NCBI GenBank assembly: GCA_015345905.1 | Contig: JADDTR010000006.1 | Coordinates: 932,513-996,512 of the forward strand | Length of the DNA: 64,000 nucleotides | DNA from: Aotearoamyces nothofagi | Lineage: Eukaryota > Ascomycota > Leotiomycetes > Leotiales > Tympanidaceae | Reading direction: 5' to 3' | Shown: in pieces, positions 9,439 through 18,855 of the stretch | Position numbering within the stretch: the stretch's first letter is position 1 | How the letters are laid out: each line of letters opens with the position of its first letter | The notes under the pieces: generated by a model | What the model saw: the letters and a program-made list of their open reading frames with translations, nothing else | The model's database searches: none | Told to the model about the DNA's origin: nothing | Program-made: the position numbers and the translations under genes

Positions 9439-10764
9439 CCGTCTTGTCTTTGGACTGTGGGTTGGCGCTCTTGATTACCTTTATTGTCGTTTTTGATGAG
9501 TTCAGGAAGCAGTGGGAACTGAATTGTCGTGAGATGGGAATTAAACCACCAAGGCCTTGTTGATATGGATGTGGCTGTAGCACTCGATCCTAGCTTCTTT
9601 GTCCATCGACTGAAGCTTAAGCATCCAGTCTATGTCGGAGTGCTTCAAGGCGCGTCTGCTTGACGCGCAGAATGACCTGTGTAGGACCTAAATCGCAACA
9701 TCTTGTACCGTTATAACAGCTAGCTGAGGATTGGGAATTCCTTTGGCTTTAGTACTACCGTGATCCTAAAATGCTTTTGTGGGTTGCGAGGAGCCTGTGA
9801 GCCTGTTGCGTTCCGTGCAGCTGACGAATTGCAGCCTGAGCCGTGAACGATGCAGCAATAAGAGTACAAGAACGCGGGCCTTCCCCCTCCGTCGCTGTCC
9901 TCGCTTGGTTGCTCTCACACTCGGATAAGACCGAGTCACATGCCATACGGCTCATTCGACCACACATCGAGTTCCCAACATGGTAACCGACGAAAGGGGA
10001 TCTCGTACGAGCATCGCTTAGACAGTCTCGAAGTTGGCTCCTTTTGATGCAAGTCATCTTGCATTGTGCTGGCTTTGGTGTTTTCAATGTTTGGTGCAGT
10101 CCACTCTTTTGAACACTCGCAAGCAACTTGACGAAGAATACCTCGTGGCTGTGTCTGACCAACTCCATATACTTGAGGAATCTGTTGGTTATGAGGCGGA
10201 CGCTATCCATTGTACGAGTATCCTCCTCCAGGCTTCCCCAAGAGCAAAACATTACGATGCAATAAACTAATTTGCGTATTGCTCACCCGTCAAGCCTCAA
10301 CCTCACCCTGACTCACCTTACCTCACCCAACCTAACTCGTAAAGCAGCTCTCCTCACCTTTCCGAATCAAAGGAGATTTCATTCAGTAGAGGATTCGGGG
10401 ATGATAACCAGCTGATATTTTTCAGATACATGCATACAGCGCTCGTTCAAGAAGTATTCGCGACCAACTAGCACAGTTCAAAAATGCTCAATAAGTTGGG
10501 AAGGTTCATGGATTTCGCCAGTAGACTAATACGATAATTTTACACTGATTGTCCTAAATATTGAATGGTATCGCTGTAGATATGGATTTATCATCGTGAT
10601 GTTAGGAGGCCTCACGGGTTTGACCCCTGTCCATTCAGGCATCAATTACGGTGCATGTCGTGTACTCGGTTTGAATCATCTCGTAACCAGAACTCTTCTT
10701 GTAACAAACACATAGCTACAGATACTCTCTAGTGCACACAAGATCCTGTGGATTGTGCCTAAAG
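9439..10764. other. Intergenic region, no recognised protein gene
   Basis: No conserved protein was found. A minus-strand frame of 165 codons (10252-9755) has no recognisable motif and was not accepted. A C-rich run of ctcacc-like words lies near 10295-10350. The only structured item is the tRNA-like sequence at 10562-10637. Confidence 0.4.
10562..10637 (+). tRNA. tRNA-like remnant (76 nt)
   Basis: A 7-bp acceptor-like stem (TGAATGG / CCATTCA) encloses 76 nt. Exactly where a T-arm should lie, ACGGG-TTTGACC-CCTGT forms five pairs around a 7-nt loop. The loop has T in place of the nearly invariant C56 of TTCRA. The D-arm and anticodon arm do not fold convincingly and the A box is poor, so no amino acid can be assigned. 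This is most likely a decayed tRNA or tRNA-derived sequence. Confidence 0.3.
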
Positions 10765-11743
10765 ATGGTCCATATACCCATATTTGCGCTCTTCGCGCTC
10801 GGCCACCTTCTCGGACTGGTAAACGGGCTGATTACATTCGAGGACATAAGCCAGCTTGCAAATATAACACTGCAATATACTAAAGAGATTACGCATGCTA
10901 CATCGCTGCACGGAGCGGCGGTAATGGGCGGACAAGCGCAATTAGGCGCCGAGGTAAATGTAGATGATGGGGACGAGGTCGAGGATGTGAGCTTGCTTGT
11001 CACGAACAATGCAGAAACAGGAGCTGATAAGACCCAGGTTGTCGCGGCTGCAATAATTTCGTTAGATTCAGCGTTGCTGAAGATGCTGAATGTGCCCTTG
11101 GACCAAGAATCTACAGTACGTCTCAACACGTTGTTAGTGAGCATCAGGGCTGGGCAGGTTTATTTGGTCTTGTCGCCATTTGTCATCATCCACTCTTCGA
11201 CCATCAGTACGTAGAATTATAAGTTTGCTAGCTGACGACTTTATATAGCTATTAGATTCAATGCCATCGTGTAAGACCATAGTAAACGATTACCACTCAT
11301 TTCTATCTAGAACAACAATGTTTCTGCGTTCAATCAACGAGAAGCAGACAGTCTTCAGATGGGGTCAAGATAGCCTAGCGTTTGATTCTCTTGGGTGGCT
11401 ACAGGCCTTGTGGGCATCGAGGAGAGTGGTCAGTTGCTTATTTACTCTTGTTCTGTCATTACTGCTCCTGCCTCTGAATCGTATACCTCTAGTTTTTTCT
11501 GCTGCTGCCTCAGAGTTGATAATCGTATCCATACCATCCTATCTTACCCCTCATATAACACCATCTGTACATAACTATAGCAATGCTGACGAGATTGTCA
11601 TGTAGAACGTACAAGACAGGAGTTTCATCGAGCAGCAGTTAAGTTTGTACTCAACAACACAGTGTTTTGGAAAGAATGAGGTTTTGAGGAGAGATGTTGA
11701 AGTTGTGGAAATCATGAACGACTTGATCGACTCATTCACATAG
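10765..11743 (+). CDS. Small secreted protein of unknown family
   Basis: Three exons, 10765-11115, 11249-11428 and 11606-11743, with donors GTACGT and GTCAGT and acceptors ATATAG and ATGTAG. All joins are phase 0 and the product is 222 residues. The N-terminus MVHIPIFALFALGHLLGLVN is a good signal peptide. The mature part begins LITFEDISQLANITLQYTKEI and has an acidic stretch (NVDDGDEVEDV). It goes on to ALLKMLNVPLDQES and a C-terminal amphipathic region ending EIMNDLIDSFT. It is largely helical in appearance and has few cysteines. That loosely recalls fungal hydrophobic-surface-binding or wall-associated secreted proteins, but I do not recognise a family. Introns 1 and 2 contain open frames, so alternative splicing cannot be excluded. 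Confidence 0.55.
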
Positions 11744-12117
11744 TACTATGCTAGCAGTTATCATGCTGAGAGGTCGGTTGTTTGGGGTGTGTTAAGAGAG
11801 CTGTGGCAAGGAGCCTTTTTTATTGAGACCATTTGCTCTTTCCTGTTTTATGGTGACTTCAGGGTCAGAGCCATTGCTTACAGTCAGCAAGGGGCTAAGA
11901 GAAGATACAAAATGCAGGAAACATTATCATCATTTTACTACGATAGGATCTCCACACCTATACATACAACTATCTCCTATATGAACAAAAGAACATCAGT
12001 ACCTGTCTGCAAGAAATGCAGCAGCATCTTTGCACGCACCAATATCCAGAAGCGTAATCCTTTATAGGCCACATACAACATACCAAGACACCGTCCGAAC
12101 CTCGTCCAACAGCCAGG
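11744..12117. other. Intergenic, nothing recognised
   Basis: This lies between the secreted protein and the one-helix membrane protein. Frames are present but have no recognisable motif or splice logic. Confidence 0.35.
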
Positions 12118-12684
12118 ATGGCTACAGTTATGGCTTCTCTCACCAAAGACCGTATCCTCTCAACTTCTACGGTCCAAGTTGCCCTCATCACTCCCCTGGC
12201 AGCATCCTCCTTTGACCTCAATGTAGTGGCATCGCATCCACTTGCTATTATCTCCCGCCCACACAGAATGCTTAGACCCCACGGCGTTGAAGATAGCAAC
12301 TGGCAAGTTCAGATCACAACACTTGAACTCTGTGTCATGACAGCCAGTATGCTTGTTTTAATATTGCTGTTGGCTTGGCTGGCATTGGCGCTGTTAGTGA
12401 AGGGACGATGGGTCACCGAAACATGGGTACAAGGCCTAGAGAATCGCTTTCATGTGCTAGGTATGGGCTATGATGGGAGGACCCGAGACAGATTGCTTGG
12501 CGAGTGTGAGAAAGGAGAGGGTGGGATAGGCCAGGAAGCAAGATTGGCTGGACGAACGACTAGTATTTGGATGAGGAAAGGGGATGTCGATAACTGCTGT
12601 CCGCGGGATGAGAGAGAGTTAGGGCCTAGGAGATTGTTTAAATGGGGAGTAGGACAAGCAGGAGAGCCTGATTCTACTATCTGA
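12118..12684 (+). CDS. Hypothetical protein with one membrane segment
   Basis: A single open frame of 188 codons. Near residues 74-97 is a strongly hydrophobic stretch (VMTASMLVLILLLAWLALAL) followed by a basic KGRW, so a single-pass membrane protein with a cytosolic tail is likely. The N-terminal 70 residues are Ser/Thr/Ala-rich. The C-terminal half is charged and glycine-containing, with no known domain. Two ATGs (12118 and 12130) are possible starts. I do not recognise a family, and the frame could be fortuitous. Confidence 0.4.
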   Translation: MATVMASLTKDRILSTSTVQVALITPLAASSFDLNVVASHPLAIISRPHRMLRPHGVEDSNWQVQITTLELCVMTASMLVLILLLAWLALALLVKGRWVTETWVQGLENRFHVLGMGYDGRTRDRLLGECEKGEGGIGQEARLAGRTTSIWMRKGDVDNCCPRDERELGPRRLFKWGVGQAGEPDSTI

Positions 12685-12888
12685 AGCTTTTACTCGGAGG
12701 TTCTTTCGCTTATAACGGCCTCCCATTAAATCGATGGGTACTTTATGAGTAACGTAGTCGAATGAAGGCCTAGAATAGACAAATTCGCGGTTGAATTGGT
12801 CGTTCTCTCTTTTGTACAAGTACAATGTAGGCTAGCCTGTAGCTCCGTCTATACACTCCGCCAACCTCCTCTATAGCCATTACGCATC

Positions 12889-13235
12889 TCAAGACCGTGG
12901 AAACGCAGTCTTCCCTGTCTGGATAAAAGAGTTGTTGCACTCTTCATATGCCCTTCCTGCCCCGAATCCCAATCCGACGAACGCCGGCCATGCGCGGCGC
13001 TTGAAGAGGAGAACTGAGAACACGACACCAAAAGAGAGACCGAGGGAGGAGCGGATAAGCAGGGAAGAAAGGCAGTGATCCCACTATGATTGTAGCATGT
13101 CAGTCATTAATCTAATCGACCCAACCATTGGCATAAGGAATTAGGGGAATTCACCTTCTCATTTAGAAGAGTTTCGCTGACCGGCTTGCTTGGTCGCACG
13201 ACCGTTGCCGGCGGAGGAGCTAAGGTCTCAGGCAT
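12889..13235 (-). CDS. MIC10: MICOS subunit MIC10 (cristae-junction protein)
   Basis: Two exons on the minus strand, 13235-13155 and 13083-12889. The 71-nt intron (GTGAAT...ATAG) is phase 0, and the protein has 91 residues. Exon 1 encodes the variable Pro-rich N-terminus (MPETLAPPPATVVRPSKP) ending LLNEK. Exon 2 begins WDHCLSSLLIRSSLGLSFGV, continues FSVLLFKRRAWPAFVGLGFG and AGRAYEECN, and ends in a short polar tail. WDxCLSxLL, the first membrane helix with a G-x3-G motif, FKRRAWP, and the second helix with the G-x-G-x-G glycine ladder are the diagnostic Mic10 features. The protein oligomerises in the inner mitochondrial membrane and bends it at crista junctions. Length and order match the family. 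It lies tail-to-tail with the preceding hypothetical gene. Confidence 0.93.
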
Positions 13236-14151
13236 GGCGATTTCGGGCTATCGAAAAGAGCATTAGCCATCGGTCGCAATATGCTTGGATTGAACGTAGC
13301 CTTACAATAATGCGTCGGTCGCGTGTAGAGGTATTCGTCATGGAACTACTTTAGAGGTCGGCAATGATGTTTCTTAATACGTAGGTACCTACTTAGTAAC
13401 CGAGAGCTTGGGTGGGACTTGACCGCTCGTAGCACTTAAGCGCGCGTGTAAGGTTAATATGACGAAAGTGACGGATTATTATGTCAAGCACTTGTTGCCA
13501 TTTTGATATTCTAACGTTTTCTCCTTCTCCTATTTTTCTCATCTGTATACGCACCAATTCTATATATTAAAACGGTATATTCTTCTGCTAATACCCTAAG
13601 TTGATCTAGATAGTTGAGTGGCCGCTCATAGAGGTAATAATAACTATTCTCAACATCAGTGAGGGAGGTTCAGTTCGATTGAAATCTGTTCAACTTAAAA
13701 TTCAACCAATTGAGTAGAGGCTGGTTATCATGAAAGAATGCGGAAAGAGTGGGAAAGACATGGGTTGTTTTTATATATTTTTATCCTCGCCTTTTCTTCG
13801 ACCACCTTCTAACCTTAGCCTCGACGTTTGACTCTTTGCAATGTATTCCTGATTCCTTGGCAATTGCCAATTGGCACTTTCCGGACTTCCGGAAGAATGC
13901 TAAATTGTTTTCTGCATAGAGTCTAGACTCTAGGCTTTCAATTATTTAAGTACATGAAACCATGCAAAATGCCCCCATCAATGATCGACAGTGGCTAGTT
14001 ATTGATCAATCGGGACAACCCCTAATTCTCACTTGAGTGTAATTTCGCTATCTATTATTACAGTACTCTATATATAGTTACAATACTGCGCTAGATGCCT
14101 TGTGTAGTGATAGAGTCCTATTATTTGCCGAGAAGCCTTTTAGTCGACATT
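13236..14151. other. AT-rich intergenic region
   Basis: This contains the MIC10 promoter and the 3' flank of the zinc-knuckle gene. It is visibly AT-rich with poly-pyrimidine stretches. No coding unit, repeat or structured RNA was recognised. Confidence 0.4.
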
Positions 14152-16587
14152 TTACCTTTTACTAGGCTTGCCACGACCTCCGCGACCCCCACGGCCCCCT
14201 CTTCTAGGTGCACCTCCGCGCCCAGAAGCAGTGCCAGCACCATCCCTATGAGGGAACGAACCCTTGGCCATACCTCTATATTCATATTCATCAACACGAC
14301 CCGAGGGCCTGTGGTAATCATTCATATTGCCTCGAGGCTTGTAATAATCATCGGCCGGCCCTGCACGGCTATCTTGAGAATACCGCGGCGGCGGGCTAAA
14401 AGTAGCCTCTCGGCCATAGCGGCCAGACTCTTGTCGTGAGGGGTGGGAACTATTGTTGAAGTGCGACGAGCCTGTATCTGGAACGCGAGAACTATCGAAA
14501 TTTGGACGGGAGGCACGAGGAGGAAGGCGGCCACCAATCGGTCCAGAATTCTGAGTGTAGTGGTCAGAAGTAGGTTTCTGATTGACGCGGATATGGCCGC
14601 GTTTTGGAGCAGCTGTATTGATTTTAGGACGGATGAAGCTTGCACCTGTATCATCACTGTCGTCGTCAATAGCGATTGGGTCGTGTTGAGCCTTGCCCTT
14701 GATACTGAAGTTTTGTTTAGGTTTGCTGGGGATTGTGTAATCCTTGCCAGCAGAAACAGCCCGAAATTTGCTCTGCGGATCAATATATTGATTCCTGTTG
14801 GCATTTGACCATGTGAAGCCACCGGTGTGTAACCTGCTCTGATGAAGACCACAATCCGGACCAAAATGACCTTCAGCTCCACAGCAGTAGCAGTGGACTG
14901 GGATATCTTGAACTTGTCTCAGAGAAGAAGCCATCGGCTTAAAGCTTCGCCATAAGAAATGGCACATGGTCTCGAGGTGGGTTGTAGAGTTGCATATATC
15001 ACAACTTATACCGTCAGCGGAAGATGCGGCAAGCTTTTCCGGGCAGTCTGTCACTTGGTGGCCTTGCTGGCGACACTTACTACACCGCTGGACCTGTGGA
15101 CATCCTCCCGTAAAGTGCATACCGCGAGATCCACAAGTACCGCAATTTAGAGAAGGACAGGCTGAAGCATGATGACCAGTCTCTGCGCAAACGAGACAAC
15201 GGAGAATATTATCATTTTCATCCTTTGCCGGGAAGTAGGTATGAATAAGGACGATCTCAGCTGCATCAGCATCGGCGATTGAAGACTCCTCACATCTAAT
15301 ATCTGTTATTGGAGCCGCATCCGCATTAGCCACCACAGACAAGAACTCCTGGCGGCTCAGCTCTGTGTCAGCACTGCCCAGAGCTGTGGATGAAACCTGA
15401 TGAGTTTGTGGAACAGATGTAGAAGCTACGGCTCCACGACCAAAAGAAGAGTCCGAATACGATGATGCAAGGATCTTCGAAGAATTGGAATCAGGAATAG
15501 CATTATTAATTTGCTTATCTTCGCTGGGAAAATAATCTGGGGAATATCCTGTGGTGTTAGCTCGAGTGACCTCGACACCAGCCTTATTGTCTGCATCAAG
15601 GTTGCCGCGATCTGTGACCAATGCAGTCTCTTTTTGAAGTGATGCACTAGCGTCAACATTTCCACCTAAAGATAGGCATGTCGATAAGGCTTGAGCAATA
15701 CTCTTTTTCAAAAAGCCTTCAATCTTCTTTCCGTGCGAAGTAGCAATGACTGAGTTGATAAACCCTTCACGCATGTGACTATGGTATAGCTGGGTGTACA
15801 ACTTAAACGCATGAATAATGGTGCTGGTCTTTAGATATTCTAAAGCCCCCAGGTTCGAATTTAAAAAGTGCGGTACGAACTTAAGTTTGAAATCGAGTTT
15901 CTTGAGCGATAGCAAAGTTCCATTCCCCGTTACAATCGGGGATAGCTTCCAAGTGACGTGGTCCTTCTCAAAAGAACGCATGTCCTCCGAAATACTTGAC
16001 GGCGGTTGTTGGTCACCTATAGATACAGCATTGCTGGGCCTTTTTGCGGTGGCGGCGGCCCTCTCAACAGATGGTTCCATCAACTGTGGAGTATTTGCTG
16101 CCACTGATTTTGTTGCTTTTGTCTCCTTCTTCTGCTTTTTCTTATTTCGTTTTGCCTTCGTCTTCTCAAAGATCTCTGCGTTGTTGCCTGGAGGGTTGCT
16201 CGTATTCAACGATTTTGCAATTTCAGTTGGATCATTCTGCTGGGTTGAAGAAGTCACAGATGGCTTAGTGCTCAGTTGGGAGGGTGCGGCAGCAAATGAG
16301 GTCCGGAGGCCACCTTTGACACCTTTGTTCCAGGAAACTGGATGAGATGGAGTTGTCTGCTGTGAGGCTTCAGTCGGATTGCTTGGCGGCAAAGGCGGGT
16401 CAGATAGTACAATATCTTCCCCAGTGCCTTGTTTCCTCCGTTTCCACGAGTGCGTCAGCGCTTCGTCATCCGACGAGTCAGATATGTTGATAACCTCTCG
16501 ATATGATTCTGTCGAGTCATCAAGTGCGCGCTTCCGTCCAACTGACGAAGTCCTCGAGTCCGGCTCATCAATGCTGGGTGAAGCCAT
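14152..16587 (-). CDS. Air1/Air2-like zinc-knuckle protein (TRAMP complex)
   Basis: Uninterrupted frame of 811 residues. The N-terminal half is low-complexity and charged (RKRALDDSTES; a Lys-rich NKKKQKKETKATK block). Residues about 462-578 carry CCHC-type zinc knuckles: CLVCAETGHHASAC, CGTCGSRGMHFTGGC, CSKCRQQGHQVTDC, CDICNSTTHLETMC and CYCCGAEGHFGPDC. The segment HFLWRSFKP lies between the last two and resembles the IWRxY motif with which yeast Air proteins contact the poly(A) polymerase Trf4. The C-terminus is Arg/Gly-rich (RGG-type), as in RNA-binding proteins. Air proteins deliver nuclear RNAs to Trf4/5 and Mtr4 for oligoadenylation and exosome decay. The protein is about twice the yeast length because of the disordered N-terminus, as is common in filamentous fungi. 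Confidence 0.85.
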   Translation of the reverse strand: MASPSIDEPDSRTSSVGRKRALDDSTESYREVINISDSSDDEALTHSWKRRKQGTGEDIVLSDPPLPPSNPTEASQQTTPSHPVSWNKGVKGGLRTSFAAAPSQLSTKPSVTSSTQQNDPTEIAKSLNTSNPPGNNAEIFEKTKAKRNKKKQKKETKATKSVAANTPQLMEPSVERAAATAKRPSNAVSIGDQQPPSSISEDMRSFEKDHVTWKLSPIVTGNGTLLSLKKLDFKLKFVPHFLNSNLGALEYLKTSTIIHAFKLYTQLYHSHMREGFINSVIATSHGKKIEGFLKKSIAQALSTCLSLGGNVDASASLQKETALVTDRGNLDADNKAGVEVTRANTTGYSPDYFPSEDKQINNAIPDSNSSKILASSYSDSSFGRGAVASTSVPQTHQVSSTALGSADTELSRQEFLSVVANADAAPITDIRCEESSIADADAAEIVLIHTYFPAKDENDNILRCLVCAETGHHASACPSLNCGTCGSRGMHFTGGCPQVQRCSKCRQQGHQVTDCPEKLAASSADGISCDICNSTTHLETMCHFLWRSFKPMASSLRQVQDIPVHCYCCGAEGHFGPDCGLHQSRLHTGGFTWSNANRNQYIDPQSKFRAVSAGKDYTIPSKPKQNFSIKGKAQHDPIAIDDDSDDTGASFIRPKINTAAPKRGHIRVNQKPTSDHYTQNSGPIGGRLPPRASRPNFDSSRVPDTGSSHFNNSSHPSRQESGRYGREATFSPPPRYSQDSRAGPADDYYKPRGNMNDYHRPSGRVDEYEYRGMAKGSFPHRDGAGTASGRGGAPRRGGRGGRGGRGKPSKR

Positions 16588-17389
16588 GGCTGACGGTGGG
16601 GTGGATCAACCACTGCGCTTCACTTCAAAACCTGTCGTATTAGCATTTGCCAGCACGCATGCATTGCTCCCATATTGAGGATCCTGAAATACGTACCTAA
16701 AAACGCATCAGTTGGCAGTCGCGAAGTTGGCGTTGTTGCCATATAGGCACTGATGAAATTTGATAGAGCGATACAAGCGATTAGAATTATTTACAGAAGC
16801 GGCCGCCGCATATGACGACGCGCTTCTGCTAGCGAAGGCGGCAATAGCAGGGATACTCTGCTTGCGAACACGACGCAACAGACGCAGGCGACATAATCAA
16901 AACATATTCACACTTATCAATTACCCCCATATCACCTCAAAAGGTCTGTACAACAAGGCTGTATCAGTCTTCGATCCCAGCTACTTATATCAGAGCAGTT
17001 CTTTGCTAGATCTGGCATTAACTCTATAGTGAGCTAGGTAAGCATCTCATCTCCGACTACGCTGAATGACCCACCCATGCATCTTTCCGCAGTCTGGCCT
17101 TTGTGGAGTGACTTTCACTGCTCAGAACAAGCTGCGCATCATTTTGCAGGGGCTGACATCTCTATTACAGAAGGTGTACACTTCACCCCTTTACTCCCCA
17201 TCCAACGTCGACATAGCACACGACCACTCACCTTCACCATCATATCTCCACGCTCCGCTGAGCGTGCTTCAAACCTCCACCATTCCGGCCTCTAACACCG
17301 CCAAACTGTCTTCACCACTCCTCCTTCCTAGGACCGTCTCCTACGAGCCGAGTGCCAACTCTCCACGTTCGAGTGGCCCATACCGAGCT
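16588..17389. promoter_or_regulatory. Divergent promoter region, zinc-knuckle gene / ORM
   Basis: Shared 5' region of two divergent genes. The frame of ORM stays open upstream of 17390 to an in-frame ATG at 17066, so a longer N-terminus of about 108 residues is formally possible. The family length argues against it. No clear TATA box is seen. Confidence 0.4.
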
Positions 17390-18179
17390 ATGACTAGCCA
17401 ACAGACTGGGAGGCGGAGACGGTCGAGTAGTTTGCTGTATCAAGAACCGCCAGAGACGATAGAACATATGAGTGATCAAGCTGCGCTGCCGAATTTGAAT
17501 GCCAACTGGGTCAATTCAAAAGGTGAGTTTGTCCACAGGTCAAAAGACCACACCTGCACTTCACAAAATAGATATAGTGGCTATAGTTTCTATAGGTTTC
17601 TGCCCTTCACCTTTGCTGCTTGGGACTGGCAACTGTTGCTCTCCAATCGTGGATGACAAGACGTCTTTAATACATGATAGAGATGTCAATACTAATGACT
17701 TCTATTTATAGGTGCTTGGGCTATCCACGTTGTCATCATTGCCTGCTTTAAGGTCTTTTATGACATTATCCCGGGCGTGTCACAAGAAACCTCATGGACA
17801 CTGACCAATATCTCGTACATGTTCGGCTCATATATCATGTTTCACTGGGTTCGAGGTGTTCCTTTCGAGTTTAATGCTGGAGCATACGACAATTTAAACA
17901 TGTGGGAGCAAATCGACAATGGAGATCAATACACACCTGCCAAAAAGTTCCTCTTTAGCGTACCTATTGTACTTTTCTTATTAAGCACACACTACACTCA
18001 TTACGACTTCACATACTTTACAATCAATTTCTTGGCCTTATTAGGAGTAGTAATACCAAAGCTTCCTTCGGTGGGTTTCCTTGGCAAAGGCTAAATATCG
18101 CAATGGCAGAATTGCTAACTGCAAATAGACTCATCGAATGAGAGTTGCTCTGTTTTCTGGTGCACCTGAAGACAGGTAG
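17390..18179 (+). CDS. ORM1: ORM-family regulator of sphingolipid synthesis
   Basis: Three exons: 17390-17522, 17712-18070 and 18129-18179, giving 180 residues. The N-terminus has RRRRSSSLL, equivalent to the Ser-rich stretch of yeast Orm proteins that is phosphorylated by Ypk1, then LPNLNANWVNSKGAWAIHVV. The core shows WTLTNISYMFGSYIMFH, GVPFEFNAGAYDNLNMWEQI, YTPAKKFLFSVPIVLFL and VIPKLPS-THRMRV, with four hydrophobic segments. The last 17 codons are recovered only by splicing 18070 to 18129. Orm proteins sit in the ER and inhibit serine palmitoyltransferase within the SPOTS complex. An in-frame upstream extension exists, but the chosen start gives the usual family length. Confidence 0.92.
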
Positions 18180-18855
18180 TGTTGAGTCAAAACTTAGGCG
18201 TTAGGAAAGAAAAATCTCCAGATGACGGTATCTCGACCTGATTAAATGAAAAGCAGAGTGTTTTCCGAGAACTGTATGATAGCCTGGAAAGTCGTAATCA
18301 CAATGCATCTATTTATGCAGATGTGGTTCGAGTCGTTGTCGAATTCTGAAATGATTGCGCCTGCGAACGCATAACAGTAGCACTACTACCTTTCGTACTT
18401 GGTGCTATGCCCGATCTTATCATCATTATCCATCAACAGCGTGCTTAAATTCAACTATAGCCGACGTTACAACGCCCATTAACGGCTAATGTCATTGTTC
18501 TTGTCACGTTTAGCGCTGTTAATATTGACATGTGGAAATCATTGGTAGGCATACTTCTAGAGTTAATCTTTTAAGTTTCATGACTGCAGTCCATCCGAAC
18601 GCCTTTTCTCAACACTACCTACCTTTTTCTTTATACTGTCATCGACTTGCTCACCCAACAATAGCTGGCGTACTACTAATGTAGCGCTGGATCATGAGGT
18701 AAGAGTGTGTAGGTATAAGAAGACCAGTTATTCTTTAAATATGTAGTGCTCCTTTTCAACTTTGTCATACACGATTGCTCACTGGCGGTCTCTCATTTTT
18801 ACGTTCTTGACCTTTGAACATAGTCACTCATTTTCAACCACGCAATCCTATCAAC
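18180..18855. other. Intergenic and upstream region of the wall-protein gene
   Basis: The 3' flank of ORM and the promoter of the next gene. It is pyrimidine-rich just before the wall-protein start (18760-18850). Nothing else was recognised. Confidence 0.35.

Noticed and set aside
9755-10252. 165-codon minus-strand open frame
   Set aside because: No recognisable motif, mixed composition and no splice or promoter support. It overlaps another open frame on the plus strand.
17066-17389. N-terminal extension of ORM in the same open frame
   Set aside because: It would add 108 residues absent from the family. The ATG at 17390 gives the usual length and N-terminal Ser/Arg motif.
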